DNA of 64,000 bases. Origin: Frigoribacterium sp. CFBP 13712. GTDB taxonomy: Bacteria > Actinomycetota > Actinomycetes > Actinomycetales > Microbacteriaceae. This document shows positions 52,062 through 60,846 of the stretch, piece by piece (position 1 is the stretch's first letter; each line of letters starts with the position of its first letter). The notes beneath the pieces were generated by a model. The model had not been told where the DNA came from and did no database searches. It saw only the letters and a list, made by a program, of their open reading frames with translations. The stretch is from assembly GCF_014842255.1 (NCBI RefSeq), contig NZ_JACYVH010000004.1, forward strand, positions 222,399 through 286,398, read 5' to 3'. Position numbers and translations under genes: made by a program.

Positions 52062-53198
52062 TCAGCCGGCGTAGGCCCCGACCAGCCGCACCGCGCCTCC
52101 GTCGACGCCCTTCGCTCCCTGCTCGAAGCCCGACAGGTCGCGGACGGCCGTCGAGACCGTGCCGATCCGCCACGTGTCGATGCCGTCGGCGACCAGCGCG
52201 GCCGAGACCGCGGCCGCCTGCGAGGCCGAGACCACGGCGATCATCCCGATGCCGAGGTTCCAGGTGCCCTCGCTCGACTCGAGGGTCGAACCGGCCAGGT
52301 CGCTCAGCACGCGGAACACCGGTGCCGGCGACCAGGTCGCGCGATCGACGTCCGTCCACGAACCGCGGGGCAGCACACGCGCCAGGTTCGCCGCGATGCC
52401 GCCGCCGGTCACGTGACTGAGCGAGTGCACGGCCCCGGCGAGCGCCGGGTCGTCGAGCACCCGCAGCAGGGGCGACGTGTAGAGCAGGGTCGGTTCGAGC
52501 AGCGCCTCGCCGAGGGTGCCCGAGAGCTCGTCGACCGTGTCGGTGTAGCCGAGATCGCGCGACGCGAGGATGTGCCTGACCAGCGAGAAGCCGTTCGAAT
52601 GCAGCCCCGACGAGGCGAGGGCGAGCACGACGTCGCCGTCGCCGACCAGGTGCGGGCCGAGCTGGCGGTCGGCCTCGACCGCGCCGACCGCGGCACCCGC
52701 GACGTCGTAGTCGTCGGGGCCGAGCAGCCCGGGGTGCTCGGCCGTCTCGCCGCCGACCAGGGCGGTGCCCGTCTCGCTGCAGGCGCGGGCGATGCCCTCG
52801 ACGATGGCGGCGATGCGGGTGGGGACGACCCGGCCGCAGGCGATGTAGTCGGTCATGATCATGGGGCGGGCGCCGACCACGACGATGTCGTCGACGACCA
52901 TGCCCACGAGGTCCTGCCCGATGGTGTCGTGCTTGTCGAGGGCCTGCGCGATGGCGACCTTCGTGCCGACGCCGTCGGTCGAGGTGGCGAGCAGCGGGCG
53001 GTCGAACGATTTCAGGAACGAGACGTCGAACATGCCGGCGAATCCGCCGACGCCGCCGACCACGCCCGGGCCGTGCGTGGCGCTCACGGCGGCCTTCATC
53101 AGCTCGACTGCGCGGTCTCCCGCCGCCGTGTCGACACCTGCCGCGGCGTAGGAGGCGCTGGTCGAGGGGGCTTCGGAGGTCGCCATTCGTTCATCCAT
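52062..53198 (-). CDS. purM: Phosphoribosylformylglycinamidine cyclo-ligase
   Basis: A 378-residue AIR synthetase converting FGAM to AIR with ATP in purine synthesis. SYAAAGVDTAAGDRAVELMK at the N-terminus, then LATSTDGVGTKVAIAQALDK and MVVDDIVVVGARPMIMTDYI, ALVGGETAEHPGLL, and SHVTGGGIAANLARVLP are diagnostic. Divergent from purF with 59 bases between starts, forming a purine cluster. A GGAGGCGCGG core occurs near its 3' end (52091-52100, GAVRL). Length is normal. Confidence 0.97.
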   Translation of the reverse strand: MDERMATSEAPSTSASYAAAGVDTAAGDRAVELMKAAVSATHGPGVVGGVGGFAGMFDVSFLKSFDRPLLATSTDGVGTKVAIAQALDKHDTIGQDLVGMVVDDIVVVGARPMIMTDYIACGRVVPTRIAAIVEGIARACSETGTALVGGETAEHPGLLGPDDYDVAGAAVGAVEADRQLGPHLVGDGDVVLALASSGLHSNGFSLVRHILASRDLGYTDTVDELSGTLGEALLEPTLLYTSPLLRVLDDPALAGAVHSLSHVTGGGIAANLARVLPRGSWTDVDRATWSPAPVFRVLSDLAGSTLESSEGTWNLGIGMIAVVSASQAAAVSAALVADGIDTWRIGTVSTAVRDLSGFEQGAKGVDGGAVRLVGAYAG

Positions 53199-53257
53199 TC
53201 GGTGTCGCTCTAGACTGACGCGGTAACCCCAACTCTACGGTCTGGAGCCAGATCCGC

Positions 53258-54718
53258 ATGTGCGGCATCGTCGGTCTCGTCGCGCACGAGCCAGCAAATC
53301 AACTCGTCTACGATTCGCTCCTCCTGCTGCAGCACCGCGGCCAGGACAGCGCCGGCATCGCCACCGCCGAGCGCGGCATCTTCCACATCCACAAGACCAG
53401 GGGGCAGGTGCGCGAGGGCTTCCGCACCCGCGACATGCGCGCCCTGCTCGGCACGATGGGGCTCGGTCACGTGCGCTACGCGACGAAGGGCGCCGCGAGC
53501 AACGAGCAAGAGGCGCAGCCGTTCTACGTGAACGCCCCGTACGGCATCGTCCTCATCCACAACGGCAACCTGACGAACACGCGCGAGCTGACCAGCGAGC
53601 TGTTCCACGTCGACCGCCGTCACCTCAACACGAACAGCGACACCGAGCTGCTCGTCAACGTGCTGGCGCACGAGCTGCAGGAGCAGGTCAACGGCAGCGA
53701 CCTCGACCCCGATCAGATCTTCGCCGCGGTGTCGCGGGTGCACGAGCGCGTGCAGGGCTCGTACGCCGCGATCGCGATGATCGCCGGGCACGGTCTGCTC
53801 GCCTTCCGCGACCCGTTCGGCATCCGCCCGCTGGTGCTCGGTCGTCGTCTCGCGGCCGACGGCGTCCGCGAAGAGTGGATCACCGCCTCCGAGTCGCTGG
53901 TGCTCGAGTCGGGCGGCTACGAGATCGTCCGCGACGTCGCCCCCGGTGAGGCGATCTTCATCTCGCTCGACGGCGAGATGGTGTCGAAGCAGTGCCACGC
54001 GAGCCCCCGCCTGATCCCCTGCTCGTTCGAGTACGTCTACCTGGCGCGCCCCGACTCGATCATGAACGGCATCTCGGTCTACGACGCGCGCCTCCGACTC
54101 GGCAACCGCCTGGCCGACACGATCGCGACCTACGCGCCCACCGGCGACATCGACGTCGTCATGCCGATCCCCGACTCGTCGCGGCCCGCCGCCATGCAGG
54201 TCGCGCAGAAGCTCGGCATCGAGTACCGAGAGGGCTTCTACAAGAACCGCTACGTCGGCCGCACGTTCATCATGCCGGGGCAGGCCGAGCGCAAGCGCTC
54301 CGTGCGGCAGAAGCTGAACGCGATGTCGAGCGAGTTCAAGGGCAAGAACATCCTGATCGTCGACGACTCGATCGTGCGCGGCACCACCTCGCGAGAGATC
54401 GTCGAGATGGCGCGCGCCGCCGGGGCCAACGAGGTCACGTTCACCTCCGCCGCGCCTCCCGTGCGGTTCCCCCACGTGTACGGCATCAACATGCCGACTC
54501 GTCACGAGCTCGTCGCCCACGACCGCAAGATCCCCGAGATCGCGCGCGAGCTCGGCGCCGACCACCTCATCTACCAAGAGGTCGCCGACATGCAGGCCGC
54601 GATCATCGAGGGCAGCGACGTCACCGAGCTCGAGATGAGCTGCTTCACCGGCGAGTACGTCACCGGCACGGTCAGCCCCGAGTACCTCGCCTGGGTCGAG
54701 GCCAACCAGCTCAGCTAG
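53258..54718 (+). CDS. purF: Amidophosphoribosyltransferase
   Basis: A 486-residue enzyme for the first committed purine step (PRPP plus glutamine to phosphoribosylamine). The glutaminase nucleophile is Cys2 (MCGIVGLVAHEP), with LQHRGQDSAGIA, GHVRYATKG and HNGNLTNTREL; the PRPP site is ILIVDDSIVRGTTSREIVEM. The N-terminus carries no cleavable propeptide. A TAGACT box at 53211-53216 and GGTCTGGAG before the ATG give a short leader. It is followed by a strong terminator at 54741-54773. Confidence 0.97.
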   Translation: MCGIVGLVAHEPANQLVYDSLLLLQHRGQDSAGIATAERGIFHIHKTRGQVREGFRTRDMRALLGTMGLGHVRYATKGAASNEQEAQPFYVNAPYGIVLIHNGNLTNTRELTSELFHVDRRHLNTNSDTELLVNVLAHELQEQVNGSDLDPDQIFAAVSRVHERVQGSYAAIAMIAGHGLLAFRDPFGIRPLVLGRRLAADGVREEWITASESLVLESGGYEIVRDVAPGEAIFISLDGEMVSKQCHASPRLIPCSFEYVYLARPDSIMNGISVYDARLRLGNRLADTIATYAPTGDIDVVMPIPDSSRPAAMQVAQKLGIEYREGFYKNRYVGRTFIMPGQAERKRSVRQKLNAMSSEFKGKNILIVDDSIVRGTTSREIVEMARAAGANEVTFTSAAPPVRFPHVYGINMPTRHELVAHDRKIPEIARELGADHLIYQEVADMQAAIIEGSDVTELEMSCFTGEYVTGTVSPEYLAWVEANQLS

Positions 54719-54740
54719 TCGCCGGTCCCCGATCGCCCGC

Positions 54741-54773
54741 CCCGCGCCTCCTCCCCCATCGAGGAGGCGCGGG
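54741..54773. terminator. 13-bp perfect hairpin of paired dispersed elements after purF
   Basis: CCCGCGCCTCCTC (54741-54753), 7-base loop, GAGGAGGCGCGGG (54761-54773). Two more degenerate copies follow (54782-54811 and about 54818-54842), each a near-palindrome around CTCCCCC and GGGAGGCG, so the gap holds three hairpins in a row before the ABC genes. Confidence 0.75.
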
Positions 54774-54865
54774 TCGTCTTCACCCGCATCTCCCCCAGGG
54801 GAGGCGCGGGTCGTTCACCCCGCATCTCCCCCGGGAGGCGGTGGTCGCGACCCCGTCGGTCTCCC

Positions 54866-54877
54866 TAGGCTGACCGC
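54866..54877 (+). promoter_or_regulatory. Leaderless -10 element of the ABC exporter operon
   Basis: TAGGCT (54866-54871), six bases, ATG at 54878. No ribosome site. Same layout as at 12211, 18836 and 58519. Confidence 0.55.
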
Positions 54878-55750
54878 ATGACGGACGCCGTGCCTCCTCC
54901 CGTGCCCGATCCCGCCGTGCCCGCCGCTTCGGCCGTGCCCTCGTCGTCGGCTGTGCCCGCCGCCTCGGCCTCGCCGGGCGATCGGGCTCCGCAGGGCGGG
55001 GTCGCGCTGCAGATCAGCGGACTCCGCAAGGCCTTCGGCCAGAAGGTCGCGGTCGACGGCATCGACCTGACCGTGCCGAGGGGCTCGTTCTACGGGCTCG
55101 TGGGGCCGAACGGCGCCGGCAAGACCACGACGCTGTCGATGGCGACCGGTCTGCTGCGACCCGACGCCGGCACCATCGAGGTGCTCGGTCACGACGTGTG
55201 GAGCGACCCGACGCACGCCAAGGCGCTGGTCGGCGTGCTGAGCGACGGCGTCAAGCTCTTCGACCGCCTGACCGGCGAGCAGCTCGTCACGTACCACGGC
55301 CTGCTCAACGGGATGGATCGCGAGACGACCGCTCAGCGCGTCGGCGATCTGCTCGACCTGCTCGACCTCCGCGGCGCCGGGGGCACGCTCGTCGTCGACT
55401 ACTCCGCGGGCATGACCAAGAAGGTGGCGTTGGCCTGCGCACTGGTGCACGCACCGCGCCTCCTCGTGCTCGACGAGCCGTTCGAGTCGGTCGACCCGAT
55501 CTCGGCCGCCAACATCCGCGACATCCTGCAGGGCTACGTCGAGGGCGGCGGCACGGTGATCGTGTCGAGCCACTCGATGGACCTCGTGCAGCGCATGTGC
55601 GATCACGTCGCCGTCGTCGCGAACGGCCGCGTGCTGGCCGAGGGCACGATCGACGAGGTGCGGGGCGGTTCGACGCTCGAAGACCGTTTCGTCGAGCTCG
55701 TCGGCGGACGTCGCCACAACGAGGGGCCGTCGTGGTTGCGCACCTCCTGA
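54878..55750 (+). CDS. ABC transporter ATP-binding protein
   Basis: A 290-residue ATPase of an export-type ABC system. An Ala/Pro-rich N-terminus of about 40 residues precedes LQISGLRKAFGQKVAVDGID; Walker A GPNGAGKTTTLSMATGLL, a degenerate signature YSAGMTKKVALACALVHAP, Walker B LLVLDEPFESVDP and the H-loop IVSSHSMDLVQRM follow. It overlaps the permease gene by 19 bases. The dispersed-element core at 55454-55463 encodes part of APRLLV. Substrate unknown; pairs of this type export lipids, peptides or drugs. Confidence 0.92.
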   Translation: MTDAVPPPVPDPAVPAASAVPSSSAVPAASASPGDRAPQGGVALQISGLRKAFGQKVAVDGIDLTVPRGSFYGLVGPNGAGKTTTLSMATGLLRPDAGTIEVLGHDVWSDPTHAKALVGVLSDGVKLFDRLTGEQLVTYHGLLNGMDRETTAQRVGDLLDLLDLRGAGGTLVVDYSAGMTKKVALACALVHAPRLLVLDEPFESVDPISAANIRDILQGYVEGGGTVIVSSHSMDLVQRMCDHVAVVANGRVLAEGTIDEVRGGSTLEDRFVELVGGRRHNEGPSWLRTS

Positions 55751-57306
55751 GGCTCCGCTGGCGGGTGATGCTGAACGGCTTCAAGCGCAGCACCTGGCAG
55801 CTCGTCGCCGCGATCATCGGTCTCCTGTACGGCCTGGGCATCCTCGGCGTGGTCGTGGCCGGGCTCATCGCCCTGTCGTTCGCGCCCGAGGGCGTCGCGT
55901 GGACGACCGCGGTGCTCGGCGGCTCGGTGCTCGTGCTCGGCTGGGTGATCGTGCCGCTCGTGCTGCGCGGTCTCGATCAGACCCTCAGCGTCGAGAAGCT
56001 GCGCGCGTTCCCGATCCCGGCCGATCGTCTGCTCGTCGCTCTGCTGATCTGCGGCGTGCTGGGTGTGCCGGGTCTCGTGACCGCCATAGCCGGTGTCGCG
56101 ACCGCCCTCAGCTGGCTGCGCGACCCGGTGGCCCTGATCGCTGCGCCGTTCTGCGCCGTGATCGGCGTGCTGACCTGCATCGCCGCGTCGCGCACCGTCG
56201 AGTCGCTGACCTCGTCGCTGGGGTCGAAGCGTCGCTACCGCGAGCTGATGAGCGTGCTGGTCTTCATCCCGCTGATCCTCGCCGGGCCGATCATCGCCCT
56301 CGCCGGCACCGGGCTCGCCACCGTCGGCGACGACCTGCCCGAGATCGCGCGCTCCCTGTCGTTCACACCGCTCGGGGCGGCGTGGTCGATCCCGGGCGAC
56401 CTCGCCGCGGGGCGCGGTCTCGAGGCCCTCGCCAAGGTCGGGATCGCCCTCGCGACGCTGGCCGTGCTCCTCCTGCTCTGGAGGCGCGGGTTGGCCGCGG
56501 CCCTCATCGCCCCTCCGGCGTCGGACTCGGGTTCGACCGCGAAGGGTCTCGGGCCCTTCCGCTGGTTCCCGGCCACTCCCACCGGCGCCGTCGCCGCTCG
56601 CGCGGCCGTCTACTGGATGCGCGACCCCCGATACGGCGGGTCACTGATCGTCGTACCGCTCATCCCCGTGCTGGCGATCTTCATCTCGGTCACCACCGGC
56701 AGCGACTGGCTGCTGCTCGCGACGGGGCCGGCCATCGGCGCCCTGCTGATGATCACCCTCAGCGCCGAGATCTCGTACGACGGCACGGCGTTCGCCGCCC
56801 ACCTGTCGACGGGCCTCTCGGGTCGGGCGGACCGGGCCGGGCGCGTGCTGACGCTGTCGCTCTTCTCGGTGCCGATGGTGCTGATCGCGACCGTCGTGCC
56901 GCTCGCCGTGGTGGGTCGACTCGACCTCGTGCCGGTGATGCTCGGCCTGGGGCTCGGCGTGATGCTGACCGGGTACGGGGTCTCGAGCGTCGCGTCGACG
57001 AGGTTCCTGATGCCGGTGCCCGCAGCCGGCGAGAGCCCGTTCAAGTCGCCGCAGGGCTCGACGCTGACGACGGCGCTCATCACCTACCTCGTGTGGATCA
57101 TCGCGTTCGCCTTCGCCATCCCCGAGATCGCACTCGCCATCGCGGCGCTCGTCACCGGCAGCGCGCTGCTCGGCTGGTTGACGCTCGTGGTCGGGGTCGG
57201 GCTCGGCACGGCGCTGCTGTTCGTCGGCATCGACCGCGGGGGCAGGTCACTCGACGCCCGAGGGCCCGAGCTGCTCAGCAGCCTGCGTCGCGCGAGCGGC
57301 GGGTAG
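55732..57306 (+). CDS. ABC transporter permease
   Basis: A 524-residue membrane partner of the preceding ATPase. It starts VVAHLLRLRWRVMLNGFKRS, an N-terminal helix typical of this family, and has about twelve hydrophobic segments in two halves separated by a cytoplasmic stretch near 265-290 (SDSGSTAKGLGPFRWFPATP). GTG at 55732 is chosen because GAGGGG lies 5 bases upstream and the frame before it covers the ATPase gene. The unusual size, about double a single ABC-2 permease half, suggests a fused pair. A GGAGGCGCGG core (56480-56489) encodes WRRGL at a membrane border. Confidence 0.85.
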   Translation: MVAHLLRLRWRVMLNGFKRSTWQLVAAIIGLLYGLGILGVVVAGLIALSFAPEGVAWTTAVLGGSVLVLGWVIVPLVLRGLDQTLSVEKLRAFPIPADRLLVALLICGVLGVPGLVTAIAGVATALSWLRDPVALIAAPFCAVIGVLTCIAASRTVESLTSSLGSKRRYRELMSVLVFIPLILAGPIIALAGTGLATVGDDLPEIARSLSFTPLGAAWSIPGDLAAGRGLEALAKVGIALATLAVLLLLWRRGLAAALIAPPASDSGSTAKGLGPFRWFPATPTGAVAARAAVYWMRDPRYGGSLIVVPLIPVLAIFISVTTGSDWLLLATGPAIGALLMITLSAEISYDGTAFAAHLSTGLSGRADRAGRVLTLSLFSVPMVLIATVVPLAVVGRLDLVPVMLGLGLGVMLTGYGVSSVASTRFLMPVPAAGESPFKSPQGSTLTTALITYLVWIIAFAFAIPEIALAIAALVTGSALLGWLTLVVGVGLGTALLFVGIDRGGRSLDARGPELLSSLRRASGG

Positions 57307-57361
57307 CGCGGGGCGGGCTGCGCGTGGTGGGCTGACCCGCGCCTCCCGCCCGCCTGTGCAA

Positions 57362-57420
57362 ATCGCGACCTTCTCGCGCAGTTCAGGTCGCGACCGGTTC
57401 GTGCCGTGCAGATCGCGACC
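57362..57420. repeat. Three TCGCGACC boxes at an exact 25-base period
   Basis: (A/G)TCGCGACC occurs at 57362-57370, 57387-57395 and 57412-57420, each preceded by CA-type sequence. The gap is convergent (permease stop at 57306, hypothetical protein stop at 57466), so these are not promoter sites. The core contains the palindrome TCGCGA. Confidence 0.6.
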
Positions 57421-57465
57421 GGGCCACTGCACCGCGGCGTGCCGAACCCGTCCGACCGGGGCGGG

Positions 57466-57894
57466 TCAGGACTCGATGTCGCCCTCGACGGCCTCGTCCG
57501 GAGCGTCGACCCGGCTGCGCTCGGCGGTGACCGACTTCGCCCGACGGACCGACACGCGGTCGACGATGATCGCCACGAGCGAGCCGATCGCCCCGCCGAA
57601 GGTCAGCCCCCAGAGCGAGAAGTAGCCGTAGGTCGATGCGACGCCCTCCCCCTCCTGGAACGGGAAGAGCGAGGTCACGATCAGCGACACGATGACCCCG
57701 GCGAGCGCACCCATGATCAGGAAGACCGGGTACTTGGGCGCCCGGCGCACCGTGACCTCGTCATGCGTCGCGACCTCGACGGGCTCGGCGGGCTCGGCAG
57801 GCTCGGCGGGCTCGGTCGACCCGGCGGGCTCGGTCGACCCGGCGGGCTCGGCGGGGACGTCGGGCTGCTGCGAGTGGTCGGGAGCGTTGGTCAC
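57466..57894 (-). CDS. Hypothetical membrane protein with Glu/Pro/Ala repeats
   Basis: A 142-residue protein with no assigned function. The N-terminal 45 residues contain in-frame repeats EPAGST, EPAGST, EPAEPAEPAEP; then come two membrane segments (YPVFLIMGALAGVIVSLIVT and LWGLTFGGAIGSLVAIIVDR) separated by a short loop, and a charged C-terminus. I use the GTG at 57894 (VTNAPDHSQQPD) because upstream codons lack protein-like sequence. I know similar small proteins near purD in related genomes, but no function. Confidence 0.7.
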   Translation of the reverse strand: MTNAPDHSQQPDVPAEPAGSTEPAGSTEPAEPAEPAEPVEVATHDEVTVRRAPKYPVFLIMGALAGVIVSLIVTSLFPFQEGEGVASTYGYFSLWGLTFGGAIGSLVAIIVDRVSVRRAKSVTAERSRVDAPDEAVEGDIES

Positions 57895-58054
57895 CCGCCA
57901 AGTCTCCCAGACGGACGCCGCGCCGCCGTTCAGCATTCTCGGTGTCGAACCACACGACTCCCCGGTGTCGAAGCACACGACGCCAGATGCCGGACCCTGC
58001 TCCGGAGGCGCGGTACAGGAGGCGCAGCTCCTCGCCGACCACGCCCGCCCCGGC

Positions 58055-58444
58055 TCACTCCGAACGCAGCCCCGGCAGCCGCACGGGCACGTACCCGGTG
58101 AGATCCGCTCGACTGCCCGACGCGGAGACCAGCGCACCGGCGACCGCCTCGGGCCAGGTCAGACGACCGGTCGCGAGGCGGATGAAGGTGTCTGCGTCGG
58201 TCTCGACGACGTTCGGCGGCGTACCCCGGGTGTGACTCAGCCCCTCACGGAACTGGACGGCTCCGAACGGGGGGACCCGCACCTCCACGGTGGCCCCCGG
58301 CTCGGCATCGGCCATCACCTGGAGCAACCAGCGGACGGCGGTGGCCGTCACCATCCGGGGTGCCGTCTCGCCGCCGTCGAGCGCCGCCGACGCCTCCCGG
58401 ACGGCAGCCGCCCCCGCCCCGTCGTCGATCCGCGCCTTGGCCAT
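58055..58444 (-). CDS. Sterol-carrier-protein-like (SCP2-fold) protein
   Basis: A 129-residue cytoplasmic protein. The stretch VRVPPFGAVQFREGLSHTRG, PPNVVETDADTFIRLATGRL and WPEAVAGALVSASGSRADLT follows the pattern of bacterial sterol carrier family proteins, in which a beta sheet and helices enclose a lipid-binding pocket. It is divergent from purD with 86 bases between them, and such genes are found beside purine genes in relatives. Ligand and role are unknown. Confidence 0.8.
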   Translation of the reverse strand: MAKARIDDGAGAAAVREASAALDGGETAPRMVTATAVRWLLQVMADAEPGATVEVRVPPFGAVQFREGLSHTRGTPPNVVETDADTFIRLATGRLTWPEAVAGALVSASGSRADLTGYVPVRLPGLRSE

Positions 58445-58518
58445 CGGGCCACCGTACGCCCGGCCCCGACCGCCGGGCCCGCCCAGCGCACCCCCACCCG
58501 CCCGTCGGCGCTCGTCGC

Positions 58519-58530
58519 TAGGCTTGCCCC
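58519..58530 (+). promoter_or_regulatory. Leaderless -10 element of purD
   Basis: TAGGCT (58519-58524), six bases, GTG at 58531. The GTG is taken as the start because transcription should begin on it. Confidence 0.55.
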
Positions 58531-59799
58531 GTGCGAATCCTCGTCCTCGGTTCCGGTGCTCGCGAGCACGCCATCATCACCGCTCTGCTGCGCGAAGACG
58601 CGGGCCACGAGATCGTGGCGGCCCCCGGCAACGCCGGCATCGCCGCGCAGGTCGAGGTCGTGCACCTCGACCCGTCGAACGGCGCGGTCGTCGCCGAGTA
58701 CGCGCTCGAGAACGACGTCGAGCTGGTCGTCATCGGCCCCGAGGCCCCTCTGGTCGCCGGCGTGGCCGATGCGCTGCGGACTCGCGGCATCCCCGTCTTC
58801 GGGCCCGGCAAGAAGGCCGCCGCGCTCGAGGGCAGCAAGACCTTCGCCAAGCGCATCATGCAGGAGGCCGGCGTGCCGACCGGTCGCGCGACGCGCGTCG
58901 GCACCCTCGACGAGGCCATCGCGGTGCTCGACGACTTCGGCGCCCCGTACGTCGTCAAGGCCGACGGACTCGCGGCGGGCAAGGGCGTGCTCGTCACCGG
59001 GAGCCGCGACGCCGCGGTCGAGCACGCCACCTATTGGCTGCAGCACGGGCCGGTGCTCGTCGAAGAGCACCTCGACGGCCCCGAGGTCTCGTTGTTCTTC
59101 CTCAGCGACGGTCACACCGTCGTGCCGCTCAGCCCGGCGCAAGACTACAAACGACTGCTCGACGGCGACGAGGGGCCCAACACGGGCGGCATGGGCGCGT
59201 ACTCGCCCCTGCCGTGGCTGGCCGACCGGTTCGGCAGCGAGAAGGACTTCGTCGACGAGGTGCTCGACACGATCGCCACACCGACGGTCCGTCAGCTCGA
59301 GAGCGAGTCGACGCCGTTCATCGGCCTGCTCTACGCCGGGCTGATCCTCACCGAGCAGGGTGTGCGCGTCATCGAGTTCAACGCCCGGTTCGGCGATCCC
59401 GAGACGCAGGTCGTGCTGCCCCGGCTCATCACCCCCCTCAGCGGTCTGCTGCTCGCGGCGTCGACCGGCTCGCTGGGCAACCACGAATCGCCTCGGTTCG
59501 CGCCCACCTCTGCCGTCACGGTCGTCCTCGCCAGCGAGGGCTACCCCGAGGCTGCGGTCAGCGGTCGTCCGCTCACCGGGCTCGACGACGCCACGGCCGT
59601 CGCAGGAGTCCACATCGCGCACGCCGCCACGGCCCGGCTCGACGACCGCCTCATCGCGACCGGAGGCCGCGTGCTCAGCGTCGTCGCCGAAGGGGCCGAC
59701 TTCGGCGAGGCACGAGGCCGCGCCTACGACGCCCTGTCGCGCATCGGGCTCGAGGGCGGCCAGTACCGCCGCGACATCGCCGAGCGGGTCACCCGATGA
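58531..59799 (+). CDS. purD: Phosphoribosylamine-glycine ligase
   Basis: A 422-residue GAR synthetase that joins glycine to phosphoribosylamine with ATP. MRILVLGSGAREHAIITALL at the N-terminus, VIGPEAPLVAGVADALR, SKTFAKRIMQEAGVPT, YVVKADGLAAGKGV in the ATP-grasp domain, and NTGGMGAYSP plus FNARFGDPETQVVLPRL are diagnostic. Its stop overlaps the purC start (ATGA). Normal length. Confidence 0.97.
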   Translation: MRILVLGSGAREHAIITALLREDAGHEIVAAPGNAGIAAQVEVVHLDPSNGAVVAEYALENDVELVVIGPEAPLVAGVADALRTRGIPVFGPGKKAAALEGSKTFAKRIMQEAGVPTGRATRVGTLDEAIAVLDDFGAPYVVKADGLAAGKGVLVTGSRDAAVEHATYWLQHGPVLVEEHLDGPEVSLFFLSDGHTVVPLSPAQDYKRLLDGDEGPNTGGMGAYSPLPWLADRFGSEKDFVDEVLDTIATPTVRQLESESTPFIGLLYAGLILTEQGVRVIEFNARFGDPETQVVLPRLITPLSGLLLAASTGSLGNHESPRFAPTSAVTVVLASEGYPEAAVSGRPLTGLDDATAVAGVHIAHAATARLDDRLIATGGRVLSVVAEGADFGEARGRAYDALSRIGLEGGQYRRDIAERVTR

Positions 59800-60692
59800 G
59801 CACCCTCGGCACGCCCCCCGCCCTCGACGGATGGGCGCCCGTCTACTCGGGCAAGGTCCGCGACCTGTACGTCCCCGCCACGGACGGCGCCGCATCGCTC
59901 GACGACACCGAGTACGTGCTCGTCGTCGCCAGCGACCGGGTCAGCGCGTTCGACCAGGTGCTCGAGCCCGGCATCCCGGGCAAGGGCGCCCTCCTGACGC
60001 AGCTCAGCCTGTGGTGGTTCGACCAGCTCGAGACGGTGCCGAACCACCTGGTCGACCCGACGCGGGCGACGGTGTCGCTGCCCGGCGCCGTCCGCGACCG
60101 CGCCATGCTCGTGAAGCCGCTCGACATGTTCCCCGTCGAGTGCGTCGTGCGCGGCTACCTCGTCGGCAGCGGCTGGGTCGAGTACCAGGCGCACGGCACC
60201 GTCTGCGGCGTGCCGCTGCCCGAGGGCCTCGCGAGCGGCGATCGACTGCCCGAGCCGATCTACACGCCGGCGTTCAAGGCGCAGCTGGGCGATCACGACG
60301 AGAACATCAGCTTCGAGCGCACCGTCGAGCTGGTCGGGGCCGAGACGGCGGAGGCGCTCCGCGACCTCTCGCTCGACGTCTTCCGCCGTGCCTCCGCGGT
60401 GGCCGAGGCTCGTGGGGTGATCCTCGCCGACACGAAGTTCGAGTTCGGGGCCGATCGCGAGACCGGCGAGATCACCCTCGGCGACGAGGTGCTGACGAGC
60501 GACAGCAGTCGCTACTGGGACGCCGAGGTCTACGCCTCGGGCGATCGCACCGCGAGCTTCGACAAGCAGATCGTCCGCAACTGGCTGTCGACCAACTGGG
60601 ACGGCACGGGCACCCCGCCCGAGCTCCCCGCCGACGTGGTCGAGCAGACCGCTCTCCGATACCGGGAGCTCATCGAGCGCCTCACCGCCTGA
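59796..60692 (+). CDS. purC: Phosphoribosylaminoimidazole-succinocarboxamide synthase
   Basis: A 298-residue SAICAR synthase that condenses CAIR with aspartate using ATP. APVYSGKVRDLYVP (phosphate-binding start), VVASDRVSAFDQVLEPGIPG, KGALLTQLSLWWFDQL, VVRGYLVGSGWVEYQ, LADTKFEFG and LTSDSSRYWD are family signatures. The ATG at 59796 overlaps purD by 4 bases, so the two are coupled. Followed by a 9-bp tandem repeat. Confidence 0.97.
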   Translation: MSTLGTPPALDGWAPVYSGKVRDLYVPATDGAASLDDTEYVLVVASDRVSAFDQVLEPGIPGKGALLTQLSLWWFDQLETVPNHLVDPTRATVSLPGAVRDRAMLVKPLDMFPVECVVRGYLVGSGWVEYQAHGTVCGVPLPEGLASGDRLPEPIYTPAFKAQLGDHDENISFERTVELVGAETAEALRDLSLDVFRRASAVAEARGVILADTKFEFGADRETGEITLGDEVLTSDSSRYWDAEVYASGDRTASFDKQIVRNWLSTNWDGTGTPPELPADVVEQTALRYRELIERLTA

Positions 60693-60693
60693 C

Positions 60694-60729
60694 GCGCCGG
60701 TTGCGCCGGTTGCGCCGGTTGCGCCGGTT
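60694..60729 (+). repeat. GCGCCGGTT 9-bp tandem repeat, four units
   Basis: Four exact GCGCCGGTT units start immediately after the purC stop, with a partial fifth (GCGCC). Simple microsatellite in non-coding sequence. Confidence 0.85.
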
Positions 60730-60846
60730 GCGCCTGCGGCCAAGCCCCGTCGCGCGTCGGGAATGCCGCCTCCCGCCGACCGGTTAGGTCGATGACACGT
60801 CACCGACCTGTGACGCCCCATCGACATCGACCGTTCAGAGGACCCC

